Assembly (NCBI RefSeq): GCF_042654985.1
Contig: NZ_JBHSMT010000008.1
Coordinates: 248,001 to 312,000, forward strand
Origin: Paraherbaspirillum soli
GTDB taxonomy: Bacteria > Pseudomonadota > Gammaproteobacteria > Burkholderiales > Burkholderiaceae_D
Direction: 5' to 3'
Length of the DNA: 64,000 nucleotides
Of the stretch, positions 1-8,608 are shown piece by piece; positions within the stretch are counted from its first letter, which is position 1, and each line of letters starts with the position of its first letter. The notes beneath the pieces are model-generated. The model ran no database searches. It worked only from the letters and a program-made list of their open reading frames with translations, and was not told the origin of the DNA. The translations under genes and the position numbers were made by a program.

Positions 1-994
1 ACAGATTCTCCGTCGCCGGCAAGAAGCCGCCCTGGTCCGCATAGTTGAGCAGGTTGTCGGCGCTGGTCTGGCCCTGGTACGGCCGGTCGAAATCAGATCC
101 GGTGCGCAACGCCGCCACGCGGCTCAGATCCACCCGCTTGGCGCTCGATGCCCGCTTCAAGGCTTCGAAGGTCGCATTGTCTTCCTGTGCCGTCATGCAA
201 TACACGCCCTTGTCGTCGGTCAGAATCTTGGTCCATTCGCGTGCGCGTTCGCCCAGCAGCGTGCCGGACCACCAGGTATTGCCCGACAGGATGTCGCACT
301 GGACCACCGCAGGCGGCTGGTTGGCCGGCGCGTAATTGTATTTCGCGCGCGCGGCCTGGGCCTGCGTGCTATCGGCCAGCACCGTGTTGCGCGACAGCGC
401 AAACGCGGCGTCGGCCAGTTTCGGATTCAGCTGGAACACTTCATTGCGATAGTCGAGCGGCGGCTTGGCGGCCGGGTTCTTGGTGTTGATGCCGAGGTAG
501 CCGGTGTTCCAGCCGGCCGGAATTTCGCGCGCATCCAGTTCCCATTGGATGCCGAAATCGACCAGGTACTTGGCCCACGCCGCCGAACCGACGGTGCCGC
601 GCGCGGGATCGACGCCGGCAATCCCCGAGATCAGGAAATACGTATGGCGCAGATCGAAACGCGACGAGAACGTCAACGCCATCATCGACGCCGACGCATT
701 CGCGTAGCCCATGCCGGTCGTGATCACGCAGACATCCTGTTTATTGCAGTGCACGTCGGGATAGTCCGGCGACAGGCCCGGCACCGGGACGGCTTTCCAC
801 GGCCCGAGGCGATCCAGCCAGGCTTTGCCTTCGGGTCCGAACATCGAAATGATCATGACCTTGACCGGGCGGCCATGAGCGCCGGCTTCAGCGAGTGTGT
901 CGCCGCGGCTGTCCTGCGCGAACGACGGCGCGGTGGTGCAGGCGGCGAGCGTGGAAAGGGCTAGGGCTGCGGAAAGAATAGAACGACTCAACAT
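1..994 (-). CDS. Purine nucleoside permease (NUP family), truncated at the window edge
   Basis: The reading frame opens at an ATG at 994 preceded by an AAGGAAA ribosome site and runs off the left edge after 331 codons, so the C-terminus is missing. The N-terminus is a signal peptide with a hydrophobic stretch and a Cys (LSTLAAC), so it is exported and possibly a lipoprotein. The mature part contains VKVMIISMFGPEG, VCVITTGMGYANASASMMAL and FLISGIAGVDPARGTVGSA, which match the purine nucleoside permease (NUP) family. Family members resemble nucleoside phosphorylases and are linked to nucleoside uptake. No partner gene is adjacent. The family call is firm; the substrate is not known. Confidence 0.85.
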   Translation of the reverse strand, partial: MLSRSILSAALALSTLAACTTAPSFAQDSRGDTLAEAGAHGRPVKVMIISMFGPEGKAWLDRLGPWKAVPVPGLSPDYPDVHCNKQDVCVITTGMGYANASASMMALTFSSRFDLRHTYFLISGIAGVDPARGTVGSAAWAKYLVDFGIQWELDAREIPAGWNTGYLGINTKNPAAKPPLDYRNEVFQLNPKLADAAFALSRNTVLADSTQAQAARAKYNYAPANQPPAVVQCDILSGNTWWSGTLLGERAREWTKILTDDKGVYCMTAQEDNATFEALKRASSAKRVDLSRVAALRTGSDFDRPYQGQTSADNLLNYADQGGFLPATENL

Positions 995-1168
995 TGGTTT
1001 TCCTTATGGGAAAGAAGTGGATGAGAAAGGCTGTCGGAAACGATCGGATACGGTTCCAGCCAATATTGGCCAAAATATTTCCCGACGGCACGATATTAAA
1101 TGCTCATTAGTGCAAATAAGCAATAAAGTCTGCCGAAAACACCTTTCGCCGTGTTTAGCCGTCAAGCT

Positions 1169-2065
1169 TTAGCCGACAGCAACAAATACGCTCGCAAGCC
1201 AATCCACGAACACGCGAACCCTGGGCGACAGTTGCCTATGATGCGGATACAGCACGGAGACGGTCGACGGATTCGGCCGATAGTCGGCCAGCACTTCGCA
1301 CAGCTCGCCCGCCGCAATCAGGGGCGCCACGCTGTAGCGCGGCAACTGGATCAAACCAAAGCCGGATCGGCAGCACTGTATATACGCGTCCGCATTGTTG
1401 AGCGATACCGTGCCGTTGAGGGCGACCTCGCGGATCGCGCCGCCGACCTTGAATTCAAACGGATAAAATTTTCCGGTTTGGGCCGAGAAAAAATTCACGG
1501 CGCGGTGTCTCGCAAGTTCCTCGACTGTGCGCGGCTCGCCATGCAACTTCAGGTAGGCCGGACTGGCGCAGGTGACTTGCTCCAGGCTGGCTACCCGTCT
1601 TGCGACCATCGACGAATCCCGCAATTCGCCCACGCGCAGCACGCAGTCAATGTTTTCCCGCACCAAGTCGACCAAGCGGTCGCCCATCCCGATCTGCAAT
1701 TCGATATTCGGGTAACGCGCGCAGAATTGATCCAGCAAGGGCAGCACAAAATGGCGGCCAAGCGGTCCATGCATGTCGACTCTTAATTTGCCTCCGGGAT
1801 TGGCGGCCGCCTCCGAAAACACATTTTCCGTTTCTTCCAGGTCGGCCAGCAGGCGTGCACAACGGACGTAATAGGCCTCGCCATCAAGGGTGGCCGTCAC
1901 CTGGCGCGTGGTGCGGTGCAGCAGCCGCACTCGCAAGCGCGCTTCCATCTGCTTGATCGCGTTGGTCACCGTCGACTTCGGATAGCCGAGGTCTTCAGCC
2001 GCACGAGTGAAGCTTTTCAACTCCACGATGCGCGTGAAAATCCGCATCGATTCAAATTTGTCCAT
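1169..2065 (-). CDS. LysR family transcriptional regulator
   Basis: This 298-residue protein has an N-terminal winged helix-turn-helix (about residues 1-60, with FTRAAEDLGYPKSTVTNAIK) and a LysR substrate domain from about residue 90 (GKLRVDMHGPLGRHFVLPLL). It belongs to the CrgA/DhcR-like LysR group that regulates a divergently transcribed gene. The SDR oxidoreductase starting at 2234 is divergent, with 168 bases between the starts, and is the likely target. The effector cannot be read from sequence. Confidence 0.93.
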   Translation of the reverse strand: MDKFESMRIFTRIVELKSFTRAAEDLGYPKSTVTNAIKQMEARLRVRLLHRTTRQVTATLDGEAYYVRCARLLADLEETENVFSEAAANPGGKLRVDMHGPLGRHFVLPLLDQFCARYPNIELQIGMGDRLVDLVRENIDCVLRVGELRDSSMVARRVASLEQVTCASPAYLKLHGEPRTVEELARHRAVNFFSAQTGKFYPFEFKVGGAIREVALNGTVSLNNADAYIQCCRSGFGLIQLPRYSVAPLIAAGELCEVLADYRPNPSTVSVLYPHHRQLSPRVRVFVDWLASVFVAVG

Positions 2066-2233
2066 AAAAGTGTCGGCATCATTGTTAATCTGAATTGAAC
2101 AGTCTAAGCAAACCGAGCTAGTTTATCTACCGAAGCTTAATCGGCATGATGCACGCACTGCCCGCAAAACCGGTTCACCGGAACCAATGGGGCGGCTCAA
2201 GCAGTGCTGAAATCTAACCTCAAGGAGCTTCAA

Positions 2234-2980
2234 ATGCATCACGCACACGCAAACAGAAAAGTAGCAATCGTAACGGGATCGTCGCGCGGCATTGGCGCCG
2301 CAGTGGCGCAGCGTCTGGCGGACGACGGTTTTGCCGTGGTCGTCAATTATGCGGGCAACGCGGAACCGGCCCAGGCGCTGGCGCGCAGAATTACCGAAGA
2401 AGGCGGCCAAGCCCTGGCCGTGCAGGCCGATGTCAGCGATCCGGCAGCCGTGCGCGCCATGTTCGACGCCGCCGAACAAGCGTTTGGCGGCATCGACGTG
2501 CTGGTCAACAACGCCGGCGTCATGGCGCTTGCGACTATCGCCGAGACCGATGACGCGACCTTCGACCGCCAGATCGCCATCAATCTGAAGGGAACCTTCA
2601 ATACGCTGCGTGAAGCAGGCAAGCGCCTGCGCGATGGCGGCCGCATCATCAACTTCTCGTCGAGCGTGGTCGGCATGCGCCAGCCTACTTACGGTGTTTA
2701 CGCCGGAACCAAGGCCGCGGTCGAAGCAATGACGAGCATCTTCGCCAAAGAATTGCGCGGACGAAACATCACAGTCAATGCGGTCGCCCCAGGACCGACC
2801 GCCACCGACCTGTTCTTCAACGGCAAACCACAAGAGGTGATCGATCGGCTGGCCAAGCTGGCGCCGCTTGAACGTTTGGGCCAGCCGGCGGATATTGCGG
2901 CCGCGGTCGCCTTCCTCGCCGCCGCCGACGGCGCCTGGATCAACGGCCAGACCCTGCGCGCCAACGGCGGGATAGTCTGA
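2234..2980 (+). CDS. SDR family NAD(P)-dependent oxidoreductase
   Basis: This is a classical short-chain dehydrogenase/reductase of 248 residues. The Rossmann motif TGSSRGIG lies near the N-terminus, NNAGVMA follows at about residue 90, and the active site has the Ser and YxxxK set (SSSVVG, then YGVYAGTKAAVEA). I chose the ATG at 2234 because AAGGAG lies six bases upstream; an in-frame ATG at 2204 has no such site. The last residues (INGQTLRANGGIV) are typical of 3-ketoacyl-reductase-like SDRs. It is divergent from a LysR gene, and the next LysR gene converges on it. The substrate is unknown. Confidence 0.92.
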   Translation: MHHAHANRKVAIVTGSSRGIGAAVAQRLADDGFAVVVNYAGNAEPAQALARRITEEGGQALAVQADVSDPAAVRAMFDAAEQAFGGIDVLVNNAGVMALATIAETDDATFDRQIAINLKGTFNTLREAGKRLRDGGRIINFSSSVVGMRQPTYGVYAGTKAAVEAMTSIFAKELRGRNITVNAVAPGPTATDLFFNGKPQEVIDRLAKLAPLERLGQPADIAAAVAFLAAADGAWINGQTLRANGGIV

Positions 2981-3003
2981 TCCGCCGGCGCCAGGTACGG
3001 CCC

Positions 3004-3936
3004 CTAAGCGACTGTCCTTCGGCTGCTTCCACGCGATTGGTCGACATGCTTTTTTAGTTCGTCGATGAATACTCGCGTCTTCTGCGGCCGATGGCGCGAG
3101 GCCGGGAACACCGCATAAATGCCGCCGCCCGGCAGATCCCAGTCGGGCAGCAGGCGCACCAGGCGACCCGCCGCGACATCCTCCGCCACGGCGAAGTCGG
3201 TCAATATCGCCAGCCCGCCTCCGGCCAGCGCGGCGATGCGGGCAGCGTAGGCCGTGTTGGCGGAAAACGCCGAGTTGAAGCGGATGGTTCGCTCTGCCTC
3301 GCCCTGGCTCTTGAAAGTCCACGTCACGGGTTGCGGCAATACCGACAATGCGACAAACGGCAAATCCCTGAGATCTTCCGGCGTCTGCGGCTGGCCAACC
3401 CGGCTCAGCAACTGCGGACTCGCCACCAGCCAAACGGCATAGCTGCCGACGCGCGCCGCCTGATGGCCGGAATCAGCCAGTTGTCCGATACGGATGGCGA
3501 CGTCGATGCCGTCCGCGACCAGGTCGAAGTGGCGGTCGCCGGTCAGCAATTCTATTTTCAGCAGCGGGTAGCGCTGTTGCAGCGCGACCGCAACCGGGGT
3601 GACGACGGTTGCGCCGTAGTCGATCGGCGCAGTGATGCGCAAGGTGCCGCGCGGCTCCGCCGTATTGTGGCCGGCGGCCGTGATCGCGCTCTCCGCATCG
3701 CTGACGATGCGGCGGCTGGCTTCGTAAAACGCCTCGCCGGCGTCGGTCAGCTTGAGGCTGCGCGTGGTACGCAGCAGCAGGCTGGCGCCGATCTCGCTCT
3801 CCAGCCGCTGCATGTGGGTGCTCACCATGGTCTTGGTCAGGCCCAGCCGGCTGGCCGCCGCGGTCAGCGAGCCGGCCTCCACTACCGTGACAAACACCAG
3901 CAAACGATTGAGATTGATCGAGGAAAGATTCGTCAT
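3004..3936 (-). CDS. LysR family transcriptional regulator
   Basis: The 310-residue protein has a LysR helix-turn-helix (GSLTAAASRLGLTKTMVSTH) and a substrate-binding domain (GTLRITAPIDYGATVV). An upstream in-frame ATG at 3963 exists, but the ATG at 3936 gives the usual LysR beginning (MTNLSSINLNRLLVFV). The gene is convergent with the SDR gene that ends 24 bases away. Its own promoter region carries a repeated half-site and palindrome (3947-3983), which fits autoregulation or control of the hydrolase at 4223. Confidence 0.93.
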   Translation of the reverse strand: MTNLSSINLNRLLVFVTVVEAGSLTAAASRLGLTKTMVSTHMQRLESEIGASLLLRTTRSLKLTDAGEAFYEASRRIVSDAESAITAAGHNTAEPRGTLRITAPIDYGATVVTPVAVALQQRYPLLKIELLTGDRHFDLVADGIDVAIRIGQLADSGHQAARVGSYAVWLVASPQLLSRVGQPQTPEDLRDLPFVALSVLPQPVTWTFKSQGEAERTIRFNSAFSANTAYAARIAALAGGGLAILTDFAVAEDVAAGRLVRLLPDWDLPGGGIYAVFPASRHRPQKTRVFIDELKKHVDQSRGSSRRTVA

Positions 3937-3946
3937 GTTGATCGCG

Positions 3947-3983
3947 CACTGTCCATTATTCACTGTCCATTATTAATGGACAG
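3947..3983. promoter_or_regulatory. Candidate LysR operator: direct repeat plus palindrome
   Basis: Two identical 14-base copies of CACTGTCCATTATT stand head to tail (3947-3960 and 3961-3974). The second copy pairs with AATGGACAG to form a 9-3-9 palindrome, CTGTCCATT-N3-AATGGACAG, at 3963-3983. It lies just upstream of the LysR start at 3936 and in the divergent region facing the hydrolase at 4223. The symmetry is seen directly; the regulator that binds it is inferred. Confidence 0.55.
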
Positions 3984-4050
3984 AGTTTATCCAATTAGCC
4001 GTCTTATCGTGACTATTGAATGCAGGTATATTTCTGACATGCAAGATTTT

Positions 4051-4171
4051 AAGGACCTCTAAAAACCGTAGCGAGCGACCCAAGGTCTGGGTGAGAAGCG
4101 CAGTCGTACGGAAGTACGGCGAACATCACAGCCCTGAGATTGGGCCGCGCAGTAGATTTTTAGAGGTCCTT
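4051..4171 (+). repeat. Dispersed palindromic repeat, type A copy 1
   Basis: The 121-base element has terminal inverted repeats (AAGGACCTCTAAAAA at the left, its complement at the right). Inside are the conserved blocks GTAGCGAGCG, AGAAGCGCAGTCGTACGGA and TTGGGCCGCGCAGTAG. Two further copies lie at 29220-29354 (inverted) and 29907-30029 (same orientation). It has no coding capacity. It sits between the LysR gene and the hydrolase gene. Confidence 0.85.
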
Positions 4172-4222
4172 TAACGAAACGAAAAATTACTGCCAACCAT
4201 TCTTTCCTATCAGGAGCACATC

Positions 4223-5140
4223 ATGAAATCGAAACTCATCGGCTTATTTATTGCGCTGCTTTCATCGCTTGACGCGCACGCCGCGACACAAGTGTCTTAC
4301 CGCACCCAGGACGTCGACGGCATCAAGATTTTTTACCGCGAGGCGGGCGATCCGGCCAATCCGACCGTTCTGCTGTTGCACGGCTTCCCTTCGTCATCGC
4401 ATATGTACCGCGATTTGATTCCTGCGCTGATGGGCAAATTTCACGTGGTTGCGCCCGATTATCCGGGCAGCGGTTATAGCGAAGTACCGGAAGGCGCGGC
4501 GTTCACGCCGACGTTTGACGGGCTGGCCGACGTCATGACGCGCTTCGTGCAAAAGAAAGGGCTGACAAAGTTTGCGCTGTATGTCCAGGATTTTGGCGGA
4601 CCGGTCGGCTACCGCATGGCCGCCAATCACCCCGACTGGATTTCGGCATTGATCATCCAGAACGCCAATGCCTACAAGGAAGGTCTGTCCTCGCAAGTGG
4701 CGAGCGACATCAAGCGGCTCAGCGTCGGCATCAATCCCGACACCGAACGCGCCATGGCACAGGTCCTGAGTCCGCAAGGCGTGCAGTTCATGTACAAAAC
4801 CGGCGCCCGCAATCCGGAACAATTGAGCCCGGATGCATGGACGCATGACCAAGACGGCTTGCAAAACGACCTGAATCGCAAGATCCAGATGAATCTGCTG
4901 GTCGACTACCACTCGAATCTCGAGCAATACGCTGCCTGGCATGCTTATTTTCGCAAGAGCCAGCCGCGGACCCTGATCGTGTGGGGCAAGAACGACCCCT
5001 TGTTTATCGAGGCCGGCGCCCACGCTTATTTGCAGGACCTGAAAAATGCCGAGCTGCATCTGCTCAATAGCGGTCACTTCGCCCTGGAAGAGGACTCCGC
5101 GGAGATCGCCGGCCGCGTCACTAAGTTCCTAGTGGACTGA
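4223..5140 (+). CDS. Exported alpha/beta hydrolase, haloalkane dehalogenase / epoxide hydrolase-like
   Basis: The 305-residue protein starts with a Sec signal peptide (residues 1-20, ending DAHA). It has an alpha/beta hydrolase fold with the oxyanion motif HGFPSSSHMYRDL (from H53), an aspartate nucleophile in VQDFGGPVG (D123), a candidate acid in WGKNDP (D258) and a catalytic His in NSGHFALEE (H285). An Asp rather than Ser nucleophile points to the haloalkane dehalogenase / epoxide hydrolase branch. An AGGAGC ribosome site precedes the ATG. The last two codons and the stop lie inside the type B repeat that starts at 5130, so the C-terminus appears to have been set by that element. The substrate is unknown. 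Confidence 0.85.
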   Translation: MKSKLIGLFIALLSSLDAHAATQVSYRTQDVDGIKIFYREAGDPANPTVLLLHGFPSSSHMYRDLIPALMGKFHVVAPDYPGSGYSEVPEGAAFTPTFDGLADVMTRFVQKKGLTKFALYVQDFGGPVGYRMAANHPDWISALIIQNANAYKEGLSSQVASDIKRLSVGINPDTERAMAQVLSPQGVQFMYKTGARNPEQLSPDAWTHDQDGLQNDLNRKIQMNLLVDYHSNLEQYAAWHAYFRKSQPRTLIVWGKNDPLFIEAGAHAYLQDLKNAELHLLNSGHFALEEDSAEIAGRVTKFLVD

Positions 5141-5291
5141 AACAGCCGATTCGAGAGCGAAGGGCGCGTTCCCGGCGCGCAGGGCAAGGCGTAAAGCGCA
5201 GCAATAGCGAGACTATTGCGAGCATTTGCAACGCCGCCATGCGTGTCGGGTACGTGACAGGCGCTCTTGAATTGGTTGTTTCAGTCCACTA
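5130..5291 (+). repeat. Dispersed palindromic repeat, type B copy 1 (162 bp)
   Basis: The element begins TAGTGGACTGAAACA and ends with its complement TGTTTCAGTCCACTA. The interior has the block GGGCAAGGCGTAAAGCGC, a small hairpin (CAATAGCGAGACTATTG) and GCAACGCCGCCATGCG. An element of exactly the same length with the same interior plan but different ends lies at 56433-56594. The left end overlaps the 3' end of the hydrolase gene and supplies its stop codon. Confidence 0.8.
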
Positions 5292-5375
5292 AATGCTGGC
5301 AAAGTAATTGCATGCAGCTGCCCTTCGACGGGCAGCAAGTCAGATGAGAATTTTCGATCACCAAAAAGGAAAACA

Positions 5376-6443
5376 ATGAAATCGCAAGTTAGTCAAAACG
5401 GCGTTTTAAAAATCGCTTCACTGATATTGACGGCCGCGATGGCCAGCTGGCTCCCGGCAAGCGCCATGGCGCAGACCGGCGTCGAGACGGCGGCCAAGAG
5501 CGGCATAGAGATGCACGGCAAAGGGCAGTTCGCGCCTTCCAGATTCGGCAAAATTTATTATGAAACCGAGGGCTCCGGCTCTCCGATCTTCCTGGTCGCC
5601 GGCGGCCCCGGTTCAAGCCATGCGTCGTTTCATCCGTGGTTTTCGCGGCTCGCCGCTGAACACACGGTTGTGTATCTGGACAACATCGGCCGCGGCCGAT
5701 CGGATCGATTAGCGCCGCAACACACTAAGGAATACACGGTGGAACGCGACGCCGAAGACATCGAGGCACTGCGCATCGCGCTGGGATATGACCGGATCTC
5801 GTTGATCGGTCATTCGTATGGCGGCATGCCTGCGCTCGCATATGCACTGAAGTATCCGCAGCATGTCTCCAGGCTGGTGTTGTCCAGCACGATGCTCAAT
5901 GCGCACAGCTGGCAGCAGAATATCGACAGCGTCAATTTCACCGCGCGCAATCAGTTTCCCGAGATTTGGGAGCAATTGATGCAACTGCGGGCACGCGGTG
6001 TTAAATCGAGTGCTGCGGAATACGGGGAGCTTTATGGAAAGACCGAGCTCGACATCTACTGGCGCGATCCCGACCTGGAGAGCAAGCTGTTTCAATCCAG
6101 CGATCCGGCGGACGGCTCGAACTCCGATGTGTACCGCAGCTTCATCGGCGAGGATCCGGAATGGCAGGTGGCCGGCACCATGAAGCGCTACGATCCGCGC
6201 CCCCGCATGCAATCCCTGACGGTCCCGACCCTGGTCTGCGTCGGCCGTTACGACCGCGTCGGTACGCCGAAGATAGCCGGTGAAATCAAGGCCGCCCTGC
6301 CCGCCTCCAGCAGCAAGCTGGTGGTCTTTGAACGCAGCGGACACCGGCCCTGGGTGGAAGAAACGGATGCGTATTTCAATTTGCTGAAGGATTTCTTCCC
6401 GATTGACGATGGCGGTACGGCGCAGAAGTTAAGCGCGCAATAG
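5376..6443 (+). CDS. Exported alpha/beta hydrolase, proline iminopeptidase-like
   Basis: The 355-residue protein has a signal peptide cleaved near residue 33 (ASAMAQ). The alpha/beta hydrolase core shows GGPG at residues 76-79, typical of the prolyl aminopeptidase (S33) branch, a serine nucleophile in GHSYGG (S147), a late Asp (GRYDRVGTP) and a catalytic His (ERSGHRPWVEE). An AAGGAAAAC ribosome site precedes the ATG. It is likely periplasmic, which is unusual for a true proline iminopeptidase, so a hydrolase acting on an outside substrate is more likely. The type B repeat separates it from the other exported hydrolase. Confidence 0.87.
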   Translation: MKSQVSQNGVLKIASLILTAAMASWLPASAMAQTGVETAAKSGIEMHGKGQFAPSRFGKIYYETEGSGSPIFLVAGGPGSSHASFHPWFSRLAAEHTVVYLDNIGRGRSDRLAPQHTKEYTVERDAEDIEALRIALGYDRISLIGHSYGGMPALAYALKYPQHVSRLVLSSTMLNAHSWQQNIDSVNFTARNQFPEIWEQLMQLRARGVKSSAAEYGELYGKTELDIYWRDPDLESKLFQSSDPADGSNSDVYRSFIGEDPEWQVAGTMKRYDPRPRMQSLTVPTLVCVGRYDRVGTPKIAGEIKAALPASSSKLVVFERSGHRPWVEETDAYFNLLKDFFPIDDGGTAQKLSAQ

Positions 6444-6518
6444 TCGCAAGGCCGCAATCGGGGGGCCGCAGAGCCGATTTTGTTATGCTAGCGGACCCCA
6501 ATTTACGGAGCAGCACAT

Positions 6519-7055
6519 ATGGCCTCTTTACAAGAGCAATTTTTGAAAGCCGGCCTGGTCGACAAAACTAAAGCCAAACTGGTCAACCAGGACAAGAACA
6601 AGCAAAAGAAGATCGAGCGCCGGACCGGCACGGTCACTGTCGATGAAGCGCGCCTGGCGGCACTCGAAACGCAACGCAAGAATGCCGAACGGGCGCGCGA
6701 ACTCAATGCCCAGCGCGATGCGGCCGCCGCCCAAAAGGCGATCGCGGCGCAAATTGCCCAGATGGTGCAGCAAAATCGCCAAAGCAAGGGTAGCGGCGAC
6801 ATTGCCTACAATTTCACCTACGACAAGAAGATCGAACGGCTGTACGTGTCGGCCGCGGTCCAGGAGCATTTGGTGGCCGGGCGCCTGGTGATCGTCTGCC
6901 AGGGCGACGCCAGGGAATTGGTGCCCAGGATAATCGCCGACAAGATCGCGGAGCGCGATCCCTCGCTGGTCGTGCGGGTCAACAAGACCAGCACCGAGAT
7001 CGACGCGGACGATCCGTATGCGGCCTTCCAGAACCCGGACGATTTGATGTGGTAG
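6519..7055 (+). CDS. DUF2058 family protein (YaiL-like)
   Basis: The 178-residue protein begins MASLQEQFLKAGLVDKTKAK, the characteristic start of DUF2058. A Lys/Arg/Ala-rich, probably helical segment spans about residues 20-90. A small C-terminal domain (YNFTYDKKIERLYV ... LVIVC) follows. GGAG lies nine bases before the ATG. Family members have been described as nucleoprotein/polynucleotide-associated proteins, but the function is not established. It stands alone between the hydrolase and the convergent chitinase. Confidence 0.88.
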   Translation: MASLQEQFLKAGLVDKTKAKLVNQDKNKQKKIERRTGTVTVDEARLAALETQRKNAERARELNAQRDAAAAQKAIAAQIAQMVQQNRQSKGSGDIAYNFTYDKKIERLYVSAAVQEHLVAGRLVIVCQGDARELVPRIIADKIAERDPSLVVRVNKTSTEIDADDPYAAFQNPDDLMW

Positions 7056-7107
7056 CGCTGGTACACACCGGACCGCGATTGGCGGCCCGGCCTGTCAAAC
7101 CATCCGC

Positions 7108-8388
7108 TCAGAGTTCCAGAGCGGAAATGAACTTATTGGTATAGCCCAGGGTGCCGGCCTTGCCGTAGTTGTTGCAGGTGTTGGACGAGTGGTTGTCCTT
7201 GTTCGCCGGGGCGCAATCGCGGTCGCGTTCAAACGACCAGAAATGGATGCCCGCCAGTTTATTGGCCGATGCGAAATTCGATACGGTGACGACGTCGGCC
7301 AGGGTGAAGGTCTCGTCGATACTGTCGTTACCACCGATCATCGGCGTCAACTCGATCTGGCTGTACGGGACTTTCCAGTGATTGTGCAAACTTTGGGCGG
7401 CACTGATCGCTGATTTGCCCATATCGCATTTGCGGCTGCTGTTGAGCGTGCACAGCGACGAATTTGCCTGCCCCGAATCGGCAAAATCCATGGTCATCAG
7501 ATTGATCGTGTAATCCTTCAATCCATAGTTCTGGATCGCGGTCATCACCCTCACCCCCATTTTTCCCAGGCTTTGGCTTTCGTTGCCGCCATCGGTCGCC
7601 AGCGTAAAGCTGAAGCGCAGGTGCGGGTAAGTCGCCTGCGCCGCCGCTACCCGCGCGACCAGGTTGTTGATATCGCTTTGGCTCTGGGTATTCTCGATGT
7701 CGAAATCGATGCCCAACAGGTTGGCGCTGTAGTAGGTCTTGATGAACTTGGCGAAATTGGCGTCCGAGGTGCAGCTAAAGTTAGCGCCGCCGCCGCCGGT
7801 CGAGACGATGTATTTCTTGCCCGCGCTGACAAAACTGGCGACGTTGGCGGCGGCAAATGCCGCAGCCGAGACGCCGTTCCAGTTTTCGCTGCCGCAACTG
7901 CCGGTAGCAAACGCCCAGGTAACCGCCGACAGCTTGCCCGGCATCGCCTTGAGTAAAGGTTCCGACTTGCCGGTCACTGCGGTATTGAGTTGCGTGCCGT
8001 TGTAGTCCCCGGAATAAAAATAAGGGCTGAAAATGAAGCCGTTTGACGGTGCTTTCGATGGCGGTTTCGGCGTCGACGTCGAGCTGCCGCTGCAGGCAAC
8101 GGGGGCCCAATACCAGCTGTTGGACGTCGGATTGCTGCCGTCGCTGCCGTTGCTGCCGGCATGCGTCTCTTTATAAAAAGAACCGTTGGCAGGGTATTTC
8201 ACGATGCTGCCTACCGCATAGTCGACGCCTTCAGTCCAGGTGCTGTAGTGGCAAGTCGGCGCGGCTTGATGCCCGGCTTGCTCGACATCGGCAGCTGCCT
8301 CTGCACCATTCTGTTGCGTAGCGCCGTGCGCTGAAATTGCGAGGCATGAAAGACCGAGGGCTAGACCTTTGATCATCTTCAGTTTCAA
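7108..8388 (-). CDS. Secreted GH18 chitinase with chitin-binding module
   Basis: The 426-residue protein has a signal peptide, a CBM5/12-like chitin-binding module (about residues 47-99, rich in Trp and Tyr, WTEGVDYAVGSIVKY and SWYWAPV), a Gly/Ser/Pro linker (100-115) and a GH18 barrel. The catalytic signature reads GIDFDIE with the acid at E232. The barrel resembles the GH18 subgroup typified by Pyrococcus ChiA. I place the start at a TTG at 8388 because AGGAG lies six bases upstream; the first ATG (8376) is 18 bases from that site. It hydrolyses chitin outside the cell. The gene stands alone. Confidence 0.92.
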   Translation of the reverse strand: MKLKMIKGLALGLSCLAISAHGATQQNGAEAAADVEQAGHQAAPTCHYSTWTEGVDYAVGSIVKYPANGSFYKETHAGSNGSDGSNPTSNSWYWAPVACSGSSTSTPKPPSKAPSNGFIFSPYFYSGDYNGTQLNTAVTGKSEPLLKAMPGKLSAVTWAFATGSCGSENWNGVSAAAFAAANVASFVSAGKKYIVSTGGGGANFSCTSDANFAKFIKTYYSANLLGIDFDIENTQSQSDINNLVARVAAAQATYPHLRFSFTLATDGGNESQSLGKMGVRVMTAIQNYGLKDYTINLMTMDFADSGQANSSLCTLNSSRKCDMGKSAISAAQSLHNHWKVPYSQIELTPMIGGNDSIDETFTLADVVTVSNFASANKLAGIHFWSFERDRDCAPANKDNHSSNTCNNYGKAGTLGYTNKFISALEL

Positions 8389-8608
8389 ATTATTCTCCTG
8401 GGTGGGCTTGGTTGGCTGGCGTAGCTATACGAAATGTCATGCGGTGTACTGCCGTATTTCTTGCTGCATTCAGCCACCTCACTCTTTATATTTTCATGAG
8501 GAAGAATGATTTAAGAGTCTCGTCAATGGCTGTCTATCCGTATCTGAGTGGCATCGCCATGCCAAGCGGTTCCATTGCCTGAACAGGCAGCGCACCATAC
8601 CTCGCCGA

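Noticed and set aside
2123..3433. Long open frame on the minus strand opposite the SDR and LysR genes
   Set aside because: It lies antisense to two well-supported genes, has no recognisable motif and has the Arg/Gly/Ala-rich composition of a GC-driven shadow frame.
4051..4171. Type A repeats read simply as transcription terminators
   Set aside because: They lack a T-tract after the stem, have conserved interiors over 120 bases, and copy 3 starts directly after a separate, proper terminator.
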